Assembly: GCF_039555335.1 (NCBI RefSeq)
Contig: NW_027305507.1
Coordinates: 62,001 to 126,000, forward strand
Reading direction: 5' to 3'
Length of the DNA: 64,000 nucleotides
DNA from: Amphiura filiformis
Lineage: Eukaryota; Echinodermata; Ophiuroidea; Amphilepidida; Amphiuridae
Both the position numbers and the translations under genes were made by a program. Each line of letters begins with the position of its first letter. The stretch's first letter is position 1. This document shows, piece after piece, positions 37,121 through 50,009 of the stretch. The notes under the pieces were generated by a model that was not told where the DNA came from, searched no databases, and worked only from the letters and a program-made list of their open reading frames with translations.

Positions 37121-38050
37121 TTCCTTGTAAAATGTAGATTAAAATTTGTAATACTTATGATATTTTTATTATTTTGAATTGAAGTCTTTAAGAATGAGAT
37201 CCGCCTCGTTGTTTTACTTAAAATAATGATGTCGCCCGTGTTATATGAGACGATAGATGCACTCCAGCGGCTAAAAACAATACCTTTATTCTCTAATTTT
37301 GAAAAAACAAAATACCACGCTGTTCGCTATACTCGCTATGCCATACTATTATAACGGTATCTTTGCTTGGTGGTCTGAAGGAATCAGCGGACTGCAGCAT
37401 CTATTCATCAATTGTGTCCGATCTGAGCGCTGACATATTGGAAAATGTTGCCAATCAATATTCATGAGAGTGTACATTCCAGTTTTTGAAATTGGGTGAC
37501 TTGTGTTTGGCAGGTGTGAAATACATTTAACTGGACGTTTTAATTACTTAACGCATTGAGGCTTTGACATCATCGAATACCTGCCTAGTGTTGTAACGTG
37601 CTAGTGTAGTATTACTGCCGGTTGTACTAGTGCTAGCGTTGGTGATTATGACATAGTACTATAATCCCTAATTGAGGGAGATATTTGATAAATAACTCAA
37701 TTTGTTATTTATATTGTTCACTATTTATAATATGTTCATGTTTATAGATTTAGTTTTAATTATAAATACATAATATAAAAGGATTCAAAGAGACAGTTAA
37801 AATGTTCACCCTTAAGCAGAGTTTAAATTCTGGTGTGAGAAAGTGAAACTTCTCACATATTAAAAAGAGGAGATAAATTCCTAGATGACCATAGTTTGCC
37901 ACAACAGATGGTATGTTCTAAAGAAATGGTCAATTGAATCCCATTTTCCAACTATCTGACTAAATAATCATAAATGTGGTGTCAAAATATTATTAATTAG
38001 TTTTCTTATATTGGCCAAACCATCCCCTTTCCAAGATTCGGATAAGCTAC
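37121..38050. other. No feature recognised
   Basis: AT-rich, without long frames or clear repeats. Confidence 0.5.
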
Positions 38051-38059
38051 ACCCCTCGA

Positions 38060-39210
38060 TAAATTTGTGTCTATTTTTGCTTTTTTTATATCTAATAACA
38101 CAGTGGTAACAAAAGTTATGTATATTATAGGGGCAAGGAATCCAATTACTACACTGGAAGTTCAGTGACCCAAGACAAGCGGTTCGTTATTTATGATAAG
38201 AAATAAGGTACCGCTAGGATGTACCTCATTTCCTATCATATATACAGGGTGGGCCATTAAAAAGTTCACACTTTTTTGATGGCTTATTTCTCAAAAGTGC
38301 AAACACATATTGAAATAAATTGAACATATTTGTAAACCTCTAAGTCTGGACTGTCATTGCTGAAAAGGGCATTAACATCCATGGTCTAATTACAAAATGG
38401 CGGCCATTTGAAGCAAGGGGGTCAAAAACCACTTTGCACAAACATGTAAGTGAAACTTTTGTTTAATATTATAGATGTGTCGGCGACTAGGAAGTCAGGT
38501 ATTCAGAAACTGGTTCGGCCATGCATTCAGCGCACCTTTCTGGTTCTTGAAATTTCCTCCTCGATGAAAATTCATCCTCCTTTGTAAACTGCCGCATTTT
38601 GAACAGCAAGAATCACCTCAAAGTACTTACACAGGTATCTCTAACATGAATGACAAGAACGCACGCAAGGCATTTTAAATTTGAAGTTCCCTCCAAAACT
38701 ACTGTATTTGTTATGTAAATGAGCATGTCCAATCAGCCTTTTGTGTCAATTTCACAGGTGAATGATTTTCAAACAGTAAACAACTCATACACGCATGAGT
38801 CCGATGACCCCGGCAATGACACTCAAGTAAATGCATATAGAGTCATCAAACTTTTTAAAACTTGCTTAAGCCTAAAAACTTAATATGCATGATCATTGTC
38901 TATAGTCTTACGTGTGTGCAAAGTGGTTTTGACTTCTCTGCTTTAAATGGTCGCCATTTTGTAATTAGACCATGGATGTTAATGCCCTTTTCAGCAATGA
39001 CAGTCCAGACATAGAGGTTTACAAATATGTTCAACTTATTTCAATATGTGTTTTCATTTCTGAGAAATAAGCCATCGAAAAAGTGTGAACTTTTTAATGG
39101 CCCACCCTGTACTGAACCGCTTGTCTTAAGTCACTGAAATTTCAGTGTAGTAATTGGATTCCTTGCCCCTATAATATACATAACTTTTGTTACCACTGTG
39201 TTATTAGTTT
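38060..39210. mobile_element. Palindromic element split by a second element
   Basis: 'cacagtggtaacaaaagtta' and 'ggggcaaggaatccaattac' (38100-38150) recur inverted at 39130-39205, as do 'caagacaagcggttc' and its inverse. Once the inner element 38245-39109 is removed, the two arms join into one foldback of about 290 bp. Confidence 0.85.
38245..39109. mobile_element. Mariner-type MITE, TIR CAGGGTGGGCCATTAAAAAG
   Basis: 865 bp with inverted ends of about 165 bp and TA on both sides (38243-38244, 39110-39111). It has no coding capacity. It sits at the centre of an older palindromic element. Confidence 0.88.
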
Positions 39211-39214
39211 TATT

Positions 39215-39350
39215 TTATTGTAGCCTAAGATGTAGTGTAAGTTGTACTTTTAAGATCAATGTAAAGCGCTTTGTTCATACTTATGCTAAGGCGTTATATA
39301 AATTCCGTTTATTGTATTATTGTATTATTGTATTGTATTTTGTATTGCCA
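39215..39350 (+). repeat. LINE/SINE-type 3' tail
   Basis: 'gtaaagcgctttgttcatac' and 'aaggcgttatataaattccg' followed by short ATTGT repeats is the typical 3' end of CR1/L2-like retroposons. Confidence 0.6.
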
Positions 39351-39710
39351 ATTTTGTTTCTTGCCCCTGGCGCTACCAACCCTAGATACGCCACTGGTCC
39401 AGTAGCTATAATGGGTGAGGTATCCATATTTGTTGAAGCACTTTAGGCCTCGCATTAGAATTTAATTTAGAAATATAGTTTTCAAGTCAAGCATTATGTC
39501 AGATGCTAATTTAAATTTTGGTTATATTGATGATTCCCATGCACCTTCCTATAAAGAGGATTTATGTAATGATGACCTATCTTAACCAACAGGTAATAAA
39601 ATATAATTTGAAGGAAATGTCAAAGTGTGCCTGATAAACTAAACTGAAATAATTTAATCCACCTGGAAGATTTTTTTAAAGTCAGTTTACTTCAAATTTT
39701 CAAATACCTT

Positions 39711-39985
39711 TAAGGGATGGGGTATGAACGTTTGGACAGTATTTATTGTGGGACATTAGAGAACATCAGACATATCGAATTGCATTCTGAATACAAAGAA
39801 TGTCTTCTGATATCAACTAATTTTGATTTGTTGAAATTCGCAATGTAATACACATTTTATGGCAAATGATTAAAAATTGATATTTTTGATATTTAACAGT
39901 ACTCGAAGTAAACTTTATAAATCTGATGATTTATACTTAAAGTGTATGTAGGTGGAATGAAAAGCCGACGATCAATTGAAAAACC
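39711..39985. repeat. Half copy of the TTAA hairpin MITE
   Basis: Begins TTAAGGGATGGGGTATGAAC and follows the left arm of 13433-14095 to 'gacgatcaattgaaaa', then stops. Confidence 0.82.
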
Positions 39986-40379
39986 CAGACTACTATCTTA
40001 TTTCATCCCATGCCAAAAAAGCCGTGTCTTTAAATTTCCACTGCTGACTTTTACACTTGTGGGCCCATTTTTGCCATTTACAGCTTATTGTATAGGTTGA
40101 CCTCAAAATGACCTTAGACATCAATAATTATGCAACCTTGAACATCATCATTACATTCAGCTTCTCACGGTCAAGGTATGACCCAAATTTAGTTGCAATT
40201 GCAATATATTCTGTTGATATTAGATACTAGCCATACTAGCCAAACGTAAAATTTGCAGGTTTTGCAGGCTAGATGCTGCATTGTGTTTATTGATGAGTTA
40301 ACCAATATGGCAACATTACTTGATATCTATTAAAGGAAGTCAAAGTACCTAAGTATTTTATAGTTAACTGGTAGAGTGT

Positions 40380-41640
40380 TAAATTTGTTTGTTGGGGTGT
40401 TTGTCTGTTTGTATGTCTGCTTGTTTAAATGGTCGCTCCTTGTAGAGACACACTTGAGTCCTGCTTGGACCAGGCTCAAGCAATATGCTCAAGCCCGGTT
40501 GAAAAGCCTATTGCTCATGTTGCCTGGAAAGAAACATTAAATAAAAATAAAATAAATGTAGATATTTATATAGCGCTTTATGCCGTAAACAGCCTCAAAG
40601 CGCTTTACATTTATTCCGCCGTTATTAGAATATGTCGGAACCACGTTTGCTGCCTACAAATGGCGCAGGGTTCATCAGTACAACGACTGTGACTACCCCT
40701 AACAGCTTCCCATTGCACCTGGGTGGGGTGAAGCAAGCGAGACAAAGCGCCTTGCCCAAGGGCGCAACACGGTGGCGTGACGGGGACTCGAACCCACGCA
40801 CGTAAAGCAAGCTCTCAGATTATGAGTCCAAGGTCGTCTAAATTATGAATATCTTACACAAGGGATGCACCAAACTTTTCAATCTGTATCTTTTTAGACA
40901 CATTAGACATGTCGGACTAATGATACAAATTACTGAATTATGTATCAACATGTCCCCAACACAATGCCTCTTTCTTGCGATTTCAGTTTGAACATTTGAT
41001 GCAAAGATTTTGAGTATTATCTTCCAAAAAGGGGTTGTTATGTTACGTACCGTGTAAAGTTGTGCATCAATCTGTGCACGTGATATGGCAAGGAATGCAA
41101 TATTATGGTTCATTTCACGACTCAATTATGAAAGTTTAAGTAATGACCACTTTACATACAATTTTTACAATATATAATTTGTCTAACTTTAAATCTTGAG
41201 TCGACGTATGTAAAATTGTATATACTACTTTTGGTACAAACACCATACATTTTAATGATATAGAATGTAATGCTTTCTGCATAAATTAAATGCAAATGAT
41301 CCCTTCAATCCAGATGTCGTCCATATATTATCTGCATCAGGCTTCATATCTATACTAACCTATCAAGCGTATCTAAACAAAGAACATTTGTAATTTTTTT
41401 TATATTAAATCTTATTTTTGAAACAATGTCATTATTGTTATATAGTTATAATAGATATTGCACAACGTTGGCTCAGTATGACGCATGCGATTTGAAACTA
41501 ACACAATGTAGTAAGCAATATGGTGTAGAGAGTTTTTCATTCTTCCTTAAATTTTTGAGTTCTTTTTTGTTGATAATTGAGAAATCTGTATTGGGGGATT
41601 TAACCTTAAAGTGAAATAACATTTACAAATTTATACAGAG
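40380..41640. repeat. 1.3 kb duplicon, copy A
   Basis: Shares an ordered series of landmarks with copies C and D: 'gtttgtctgtttgtatg', 'agagacacactt.agtc', 'gtgcatcaatctgtgcacgt', 'gtcgacgt.tgta', 'ccagatgtcgtcc', 'ttatttttgaaacaat'. It is non-coding and interrupted by a SINE. Confidence 0.85.
40536..40833 (-). mobile_element. tRNA-derived SINE
   Basis: On the minus strand it has a B-box GTGGGTTCGAGTCCCC near its head, a middle reading 'cttgggcaaggcgctttgtc', and a tail 'agcgctatataaatatctac' with A/T-rich 3' repeats. This is the layout of deuterostome SINEs with a CR1/L2-type tail. Copy D (60660-60682) shows the same site without it. Confidence 0.75.
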
Positions 41641-42830
41641 TATTTACAATATAACATGATATTTACAAATTTATACAAAAACATCAATAATAAGTGGGAA
41701 AGAAAATGTATACACATCAAGTACATAAATCTAAAAATACATACGTACAATAATAATAATAAATCATTATAATTCAGAAGCAATGATGCTTGTCTTGTCA
41801 AATCTCCTCAATGATACCTATCTGGGGTTATTGAAGGCCTAAAATATAACCCTATAACTACGAAGGAGGTGGGTCGTATCAACCTTCCTAAAGCGTCTTT
41901 ACGCTCAAACGACTGAATCTAATCGTAGATCATCCTTTTCGCTCCTTTACGGACAACATCCCGGGGGGGGGGTCTTCGAAAAAAATTACGGGGATGTGCC
42001 ACGCAGACTTTCGGACGCTGACTTTCTCTATACCTACTTTTTGTTTTTTTTGTTTTTGCCACCCATCAGTATACCAATATATCACAAAAACACCCAAAAA
42101 GCACCCAAATTTGCCATAATTAGGCGCTTTTAGGGGTACTTTCGCCCACATTCGCCCAATTGGGCGCATTGGTCTCCACTGAAAACCAACCCATCGATAT
42201 ACCTAAATTGCTGAAAGGGTACCCCAAAACCGTGGCACATCACCGTATACCTTCAACCAGGGAGAACCCCCTCCGGGGACAACAGTGTACCCCAGCACCT
42301 TACCCGTGGGTATTACCGACCATCAAAGATGACCATAGAGAGGGGGTTGGGGAGGCCCACCATAGGTTTATGCAGTAAAATCGATGATTTTCATTTCCTT
42401 ATCAAATTATTTAAAGAGATATTGGCTTCTTGCTGGTTTTTTATTTTGAGTTTGAAATAGTCATTTCTTTTTATATTGATGAGAAAATTAGGTAGAAATT
42501 TTAGCCAAAAATTAAATGTTTGTACTTATTTTCGTATCACTGGATAGAGGAGACCCATAGCTATACATTAGTACCAAATATATATAACGGTTGATGTTTA
42601 TAATTGAAAAATAGCCCTCCCCTCCCCCCTTCGTAGTCGATGTTACAAAATATTGCTCATTAAATCTAGGGTTTAATTTCATGACATGAGTTAAAAAAAT
42701 ACATATTTGGTGCATGGCAGTTATATACCGACAAAGGTGGTCTTAAAACCAAATGCACAGGGCCTACGGCTTACATTAGATATCACGGACGTTCCCAGCC
42801 GGCCATGTCAACATAATACTTGATATCACA
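41641..42830. other. No gene recognised
   Basis: Mixed sequence with a C/G-run-bearing stretch (41940-42370) whose frames give low-complexity Pro/Gly peptides. It may be an old dispersed repeat. Confidence 0.4.
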
Positions 42831-42839
42831 TTATCAAAT

Positions 42840-43600
42840 ATGCAGAGCATGTTACGCGAACTTTGTTTGATTTTGCAAAAATCGACACTATAAATTTATA
42901 AAAAAAAACATAAAAGTAAAGTTGGGTCGGCAAAAAACAAATGTGATACGTTAGTAAAAAAAAACATTTACAAAACTGAATTTGGCAGAAACCGCATTAA
43001 AATTAGCGAGTTCCGACTGATTTTGCTTGATCGCATCACAAATGTGAAGAAGTTTAATAACACATAACATTAAAAATTGATAGAATTGCGTGCCTGTTCG
43101 CCATGTGTTTTAACAAAACATTAATATTGCTTTGATTAACACACTTAATTGCAAGTGTACACAATTGTGTCTTTGTACCGTTTTCTCTGTCATTATTTGC
43201 TACTTTTATTATCATAGGAAAACGAAACAATTGGATGCTAAAAGCTTAATTGTATTCCATATCTGCATGTAGTACCAACCATTGTGAAATTTATAGACAT
43301 AATTTACATAATACGATGTGGCTTAAGGCTATGTTGCACCTGACTACTGCATTCAGTTCAATCGTTCAATTCAATGGCGTTGTTTTACGACAGAAATCAC
43401 AGATATTTGAAAAGTTCCCACTTGCCAGTTATACCCACATATCTAATGAGCAATGTATGTCTGTTTTACCTATTCCTGTTGGTCGGCAAAGAGAATGAAG
43501 AAAGATTGGAGACCGTTAATACGTTCTGCCGATGTATTGTGGATGTTTGTACTTCGAGTACCATTTGAGAACTTAAAAGTATTGTAAATTGACACATTCA
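42840..43600. repeat. 1.3 kb duplicon, copy B (front part)
   Basis: Shares 'gttgggtcggca', 'attgcgtgcctgttcg', 'gcatgtagtaccaaccattg', 'gttttacgacagaaatcaca' and 'ttcctgttggtcggcaaaga' with copies C, D and E. Confidence 0.85.
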
Positions 43601-43931
43601 GATATTTGAAAGAGAATGTTTGGAATAGTTAAGGAGTGCCGTGTTATGTTGATATAAAGGGCGTGTTTGACACAGTTCATCATTATTTCTAATTTTAGAA
43701 CGTTGACGTAGCATTAGTTCAGTGCTCAAAATACACGGACATAAGAAGTGTACTCTATAGTGTTAGATCCATTTAAGCAAATCCTCAAAACCGTATAAAT
43801 AATCACTGTTATTTGTGTTTTCATTTGGTTATCGTTATAACCACGTTATCATAAAAACATTCGAAACATTAAAGTTTAGCAAAACGAGACACATGATGCA
43901 GTAAACATATCCAGAATTTATTATGTGCTTC

Positions 43932-44429
43932 AGGTTAAATACCACTAATAGGCCTGGGCGATACATTGAAATACGACGAGTAACTATTTGTTTTCATGGC
44001 ATCTGAAAAGACTGCATTAAAATCGCTGACATTATTCAAGTTATATAGCCAAAAAAGTACTTTTTAGGGTTTGATGCTTCAAAATGATACATTTTCTCTC
44101 ATTATATGACATTTTTTGTTGTAATAGTACCAAAATTCATACGCACGGCTTCAGTTTTTAGTAAATATTCGCCCTACCATAATTATTGTAACTTTCAGCT
44201 TCGAGGGCGCACTGTCATTTTAAGGTGTTTACGGTTAAGTGCTTTGAAACAAGAAAAGTCTCAGGTCAACCTATGTTGAATTTTTGATCATTTGGCATCT
44301 AAATCATACAGTTTCACCTGATATTAGTGGGATTTAACTGTGAGAGTTCTGAATATGAGAAAATTCCACCCGAAATTAGCCATTTCCCCATTAAAACCCG
44401 TGTAATACATAATTAGTGGTATTTAACCT
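43932..44429. mobile_element. 498 bp MITE, second copy of 11881-12373
   Basis: Close match to the 11.9 kb element along its whole length. Copy 1 at about 331-345 reads 'gcttcagggaatac' and is the empty site. If the element is GTTAAATACC...GGTATTTAAC, the flanks CTTCAG and CTGCAG suggest a 6 bp target duplication with one change. Confidence 0.85.
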
Positions 44430-45191
44430 GCAGGGACTACGAGAGCTACGATATATCATTGCTTGAATGTGGCAATACTTGAATCAATCTTTCTAGTTCA
44501 ATGGTTTTTTTCAAATAAATAATTGTACGGTATACTTTCACATACGAATACATATAAAATGGCAAGGGGCGGAGTAGTTGTAATAAGGGCATAAGTCCAC
44601 TAGATCAAAGTCCACTAGATGATAGTCGCATAATACATTGTGACGTCATCTGTATCATGCATCAACTGCGCCTCTTTAATAAATGAAACATGTAAAATGT
44701 ATTGAATTCCGAAGGATCTGCTTTAAACACCAAACGGAAAGTAAGATAACAGTAATGTTGGCTTTGAATACTATGTACATATATGATGAGAAATAAACCT
44801 TAGGGTTTTGAGCACTAAATCGTCATGTTATGTTTATCATAATTACGTTGTACACTTGTATCTCATGTTGTAATTCCATCATCTCTCATCAAATTAGAAC
44901 ACTGGTTCTACGGTGTCCATGATTTTTAGGAATTATTAACGATTTTTTTTTCTTTTGTTTTTAGCAATACAAAATTGGTATTGCTATCGGACATAACTAG
45001 CAGTTGTATTTTTTTCGACGCATTCTTGGACAGTGTGCTTCGAATATATCAATAAATACGTAAATACTTATACATACCAAGGCCAGCAAGCGTGACCAAA
45101 TCCTCATGCATTGACCACTGTACAGAAAGGGATAGTAACTCTGTAGATAAATATCATCAAATTTGTAATATTTTATCAAAAACAATATTTT

Positions 45192-45350
45192 AAAACTGGT
45201 CAACAACACTCACCTTTTGAACCAAATATCACAAAAAAAGAAACGCTGGAGAATCATCAGTCAGTCTACCAACAGCATTACACCGCTGATGACGGAGAAT
45301 GGTTTCTCTGAAATATTCGGTTCAAAAAGTGAGTGTTGTTGACCAGTTTT
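45192..45350. mobile_element. 159 bp hairpin MITE
   Basis: AAAACTGGTCAACAACACTC and its inverse bound the element. It is absent from the duplicate at about 3800. The right arm contains CTGATGA, a short stem, and GAAA (see findings). Confidence 0.82.
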
Positions 45351-46240
45351 AAAATATACCCTTGATGTCTAAAATATTTAAAAGGTTTACAATAATCACA
45401 AAGTTGAACAAAAGAGCCAATTTTGCTGCACAGTAGTCTCATGTTGTTCCGCCTTTGCTTCAAATGTATAGGAAGATCACTTCCAGACTTACTGTCTATA
45501 CAAGCTGTTATGGCAACGCGGAGGTGGTCACGTGCGTTGAGGTATACTGTTGGAATACAACGTCGGACCTATTATTTGGTGGTCCTTGAGAAAGAAAACT
45601 ACAAAGCGTCTTTCGTCTGACTTACGTTACTAATACATATATAGCCCGACATTTAAACCTTTTCTATAAAACGTTGTGCGTACTGGGAGAGGTGTCATCG
45701 AAGCTCGAACAGATATTAACATTTCACTTTGAACAGACTTAAGTAGAGGGTATTCGTCTGATACCGTTTGTTGAAATCGATTACTTGCCATTAAGTTTAG
45801 AGGACAGAAACTAGATTTTGTCCCACCGTATATTAACATCTATAGCTGCCAAAACCCCGATAGTCTATTAAAATCAGGTTTTCAAAATAAAAGTTTTGCA
45901 CGATAGGCCATCCCGTTTTGAATCCCTGTACCAATGAGTTGTGATCGGTAACGTCATCATCATGACACTGCACCATCACTGCACCTTCGCTGCTTCTGAT
46001 CACCGTATCCTGACACAATTTTCTTACATAATGTGCCCGCAACATTAAATTATATATTCCAATATATTCGACATCTTTCGTGCTACGTTCAACTTATTTA
46101 TTTTTGGGCGGTTTTGAGTAGCGACAAACACTATGATAAATAATACCCCCAGCATAAACCCCCTGTAAATCCATGAACTCTTTGCCACTCCTCCACTCCA
46201 CTAACGACTAGTATAAATCAGCTCTGGTTTGATAAACTAG

Positions 46241-47200
46241 TTGGCAAATTTTAGTGTAATGCACAATTGGCACCGAGGTGTGCCGTTATTTTGTATAATT
46301 TTTGTCTTTGTCTTAGCAAATGGGGGAATGACCAGTATAAAAAAATTAAGATGGCTTCAGTATAGAATTACTCATAACATTTTGCCAACTAATGAATGGC
46401 TGTACAAAGTAGGGTTGGTTGACAATGATAAATGTGTTTTTTGTAAAATAGAGAAGGAAACCATGGTACATCTATTTGCTAGTTGTAATATTGTGAATTC
46501 GTTCTGGCAAAGTATTCAGACTCATTTTGACTTCATACCTGAGTTTGATGAATTTAGTAAAGTATTTGGTTTACTGGATACAAATGTTAATTACTTAGCA
46601 GGTATTAATCAAATTATGCTCATTGCTAGAAGATATATTTACAAGTGTAGATGCGAGCAGGTTAAGCTCTCTTTTAATGGTTTCAAAAATATGGTTGTTG
46701 ATACCTTGAAGCTTGAACATTTTTGTGCACAAATAAATTTGAAGTTGGATATACATTTTAAAAAGTGGGATCCCTTTCTCAGTTTGTTGTGATGCATTAT
46801 ATCTTGGATATCTTAGCAGCCTTTATTGCATTTTATGTATACTGTTAAGGTGGTGCTGCACCCCTGGCCAATTGTGTGCCTATTTCTGCATTTTTCTCCA
46901 AATTTGTTGAGAGGAATGCGGGGATGGTCACGGTTTTGTCGGGGGTGTGGTGCCGCCTCAAATCCATAATAGCGTACTGGAATTATTAATCTCATGACAC
47001 TATTTATATATTTATATGCTTGTCTAGGCCTCGGTGGTGAATTTTGAATATTGTATTGTATTATATTACCACTGGAATTGGTCTGTATTGTATATTCGTA
47101 TTGCATTTTTTTTTTCTTTGTACTTGTATCATTATTGTACTGTTTTTATTTGCAACGCATAAAATGTTAAAATAAAAGCCCGATTTCGGGCATGAAATAC
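46241..47200 (+). pseudogene. 5'-truncated LINE: ORF2 C-terminus and 3' UTR
   Basis: The frame ending at TGA (46790-46792) reads LRWLQYRITHNILPTNEWLY, then CVFCKIEKETMVHLFASC, then FW. That is the zf-RVT module (C-x2-C ... H-x4-C) found after the reverse transcriptase in many non-LTR retrotransposons. The RT itself is absent. A 3' UTR of about 400 bases follows, ending 'cccgatttcgggcatgaaat' and an A-run, typical of target-primed insertion with 5' truncation. The start of the frame has no meaningful ATG. The insertion is fairly young, since the 180-codon frame is intact. Confidence 0.82.
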
Positions 47201-47329
47201 AAAAAAAAAGTATAAAAAAATAATTCCCTTGAGCCTACCCTAAACAAAATATCCTGAAATTCGGACCCTAAACGCGGGTCCGCACAGACCGTTCACTTTT
47301 TTAAAGCAGTAATAATAACAAAAATAGTA

Positions 47330-47540
47330 ATAAAATGGGTAGTCCGACGAGTAGGAACTTTTTTCTTAATTACCATACTATACTCAGCTCAGATTATAAT
47401 CACTATCTCACATGGCGCAAGAAAGACAAATCATGAATGTCCAGTGAGTATAGTTGGTTAAAAAGAAGACAGGTCCAAACAGATCCAATTTGTCGGACAA
47501 AAATTGGTGCATCAACTGCTGGTTTCAATTGGGCCTTCAT
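47330..47540. repeat. Duplicon flank left of the 7 kb element
   Basis: 'agtccgacgagtaggaa' through 'gctggtttcaattggg' matches 59735-59925, which continues uninterrupted and so provides the empty site for the element. Confidence 0.85.
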
Positions 47541-48225
47541 TGGTCCAAGAGATAGCAGGAATTTCTTTAACAAAAATGACCAGGTGTCTTGTTATGATAG
47601 ATGGATAGAACATCCCATGGGACATCTGAAAAGTGAAGTCTTGAGTGTCGTGTGCGGTGGAGCGTGACATCAGAGGTCAATGACCTCAAATTTGACACGT
47701 TTTCCTGTATAATTCGTTTTATGCAAGCAATTTATTAACAACAGCCTCGATTTTCACATTTTGGTGTCTAATGAAAGATATTAACATTATCTATCAAACA
47801 ATATCAATATCAATGAGATTTAACAATGTTTCGACCCTAATTTTGAGCCAAAAATGTCAAAATTTAGCATTTTTACCCAAATTTTGCAAATTGACATGAC
47901 ATAAAACTTATAATTTCCTAAAAAGTGTGGGACTATTACTTAAACATTCTTACTCAAAAACTGACCCATTATGTTCACAAAAAGATGACCAAAAACAATG
48001 TGTGTGGGTAAAGTCGTTTTTGGGCAAGGACATTTAAAGTGCAATGACCTCTTAAATTTCCCATGTAAGAGGTTTTCTGCACAATCATATAGGATGATTT
48101 TTGGAATCAGGTATTTTTGGGACCCTAATGCATTAAGGATTTGAAATCCGCTTGCCTGCACATTGACCAGTGGTGAGTGAGGCGGTGAGGGCTCTTTTTT
48201 TTAAAATGGCCGGCAAAATCACAAA

Positions 48226-48704
48226 ATATAAAAACAGGGAAAATCTGTTCCAACTAACCAGCAGGGGAACCAAAGGATGGATCCAAAAGGATACAACAGT
48301 GTCACACTAGCAATGGATAAAATTAAAAACAGGGAAAATATGACACAACATCCAATGGGGAGTAACACAAAATAAAGTTAAAAACCCGACATTTCGAAAA
48401 GACAAAACTTTTCTTTCTCAAGGGATAAAATAAGAGACCTGCTCTCAGTATAGTGGAGACCAGCTGCGCCATTGTGCTTGGTTTATAAATACTATCCTAG
48501 TAACTGTAGAAATGTGGTAAATAAATGATCGTTGCAGCTTGAAAACACGACACTTCCTGTCTTCTCCACTATACTGAGAGCAGGTCTCTTATTTTTTCCC
48601 TTGAGAAAGAAAAGTTTTGTCTTTTCGAAACGTCGGGTTTTTAACTTTATTTTGTGTTACTCCCCCATTGGATGTTGTGTCATATTTTCCCTGTTTTTAA
48701 TTAA
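48226..48704. mobile_element. Palindromic insertion in the left arm only
   Basis: 'aaacagggaaaatatgacac' ... and inverse (48305-48452, 48562-48704). The right arm of the 7 kb element (53800-53822) has no such insert, and 'aaaatcacaaaa' flanks both sides, suggesting a target duplication of about 12 bp. Each arm carries 'cttttcgaaa.gtcgggtttt', a phrase familiar from Penelope-type and related repeats. Its class is unknown. Confidence 0.65.
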
Positions 48705-50009
48705 AATCACAAAAATCAACATAACTAGGCCAGTGAAGCTCCTAGCTCCTAGATGTCTACACCCATGTTTTCAGGGTCAAGGAATCCAATAGTATCACCT
48801 ACAACAACATGGGACCTAAATTTCCAAGGTGGCTACCAAAATTTCAAAATGGCCGACATTGAAAATGAAAATTATCTATATCTCAGTCCTTGTAACTCCT
48901 GCAAGCATAATTTCGATGTCTATACCCATGTTTACAGGGTTAAGGAGTCCAATAAAATCACCAAGAACAGCTTAGGACACAAAGTTCCAAGATGACTGCC
49001 ACTGAATTTTAAAACGGTTGCCATTTAAATCAATTTGGCCTATATCTCAGTCGTTGAAGCTCTAAGGAGCATGTCTCTGATGTATATGCCGTGTTGTCGG
49101 GATCAATGATTCCAGCAAATACATTGAGGTTTTGAAATCAGTTTGCCTTCACATTGGCCAATGGTGGGTTAGGCGGTGAGGGCGCTTTTTCAAAATGGCA
49201 TCAATAATGACACCATAAATAATCAACGACATGTCTATTGCCTAAACACAGGAAGTATGAAAGCCTAAGTAGTACTACTACTCCTGATAAACATGTCGAC
49301 TGCTAAGTGCAAGAAGTGGGTAAGTGCAATAGCTGTCCTGTGAACATTTGGCAATATATTGTATATTGTACTCGCATACGCAATGGCAGCTACACATGGC
49401 AGCTATTGCCCGTACCCACTTGGGCACTGAACATTCGATGTCCCAACTCCAAGATCAACAAGTAATCTAATCATATTCAGTAACTATATTTGTAAAAGGA
49501 TTATTTCTAGGAGTTTCTTCAGACGAAAAAAATAAACGCTAGCTAAGAGTAGATTGATGACGTAGCTCCCAGTTGCTGATTGGTGCTGGGTTTACTGTAC
49601 TGGTGATACTGGTGTTGATAAAGTAGCACCCAATTGCTGGTTGTTGTTAAGGTATTCATATATTGGTGTTGATAAAATAGCTACCAACTGCTGATTGGTA
49701 CTGGTATTGCTGATGATAAAGTAGCTACCAATTGCTGATTGTTGCTGGGTTTAGCTATATACTGTTGATATTGGCGTTGATGAAGTAACTTCCAATTGCT
49801 GATTGGTGTTGATGAAGCAGCTTTCAATTTGAATAAGTGTTCATTGGCGCTAAGGTAGCCATCTACTGCTAATATTAGTGTTGAATAGGTAGCTACCAAT
49901 TGCTACTTGTTGCTGTGTTAGCCATCTACTGCTGATATTGGTGTTGATGAAGTAGCTTCCTTTGCTGATTGGGTTGATGAAGTAACTTTCAATTGTTCAT
50001 TGGCGCTAA

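Larger units (their letters stand above)
43690..46040. repeat. Duplicon copy 2 (partner of 1-7.6 kb)
   Basis: Collinear with blocks of the first 7.6 kb (see those entries). It lacks four insertions present there and has two of its own (43932-44429 and 45192-45350), so the pair dates each insertion relative to the duplication. Confidence 0.88.
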
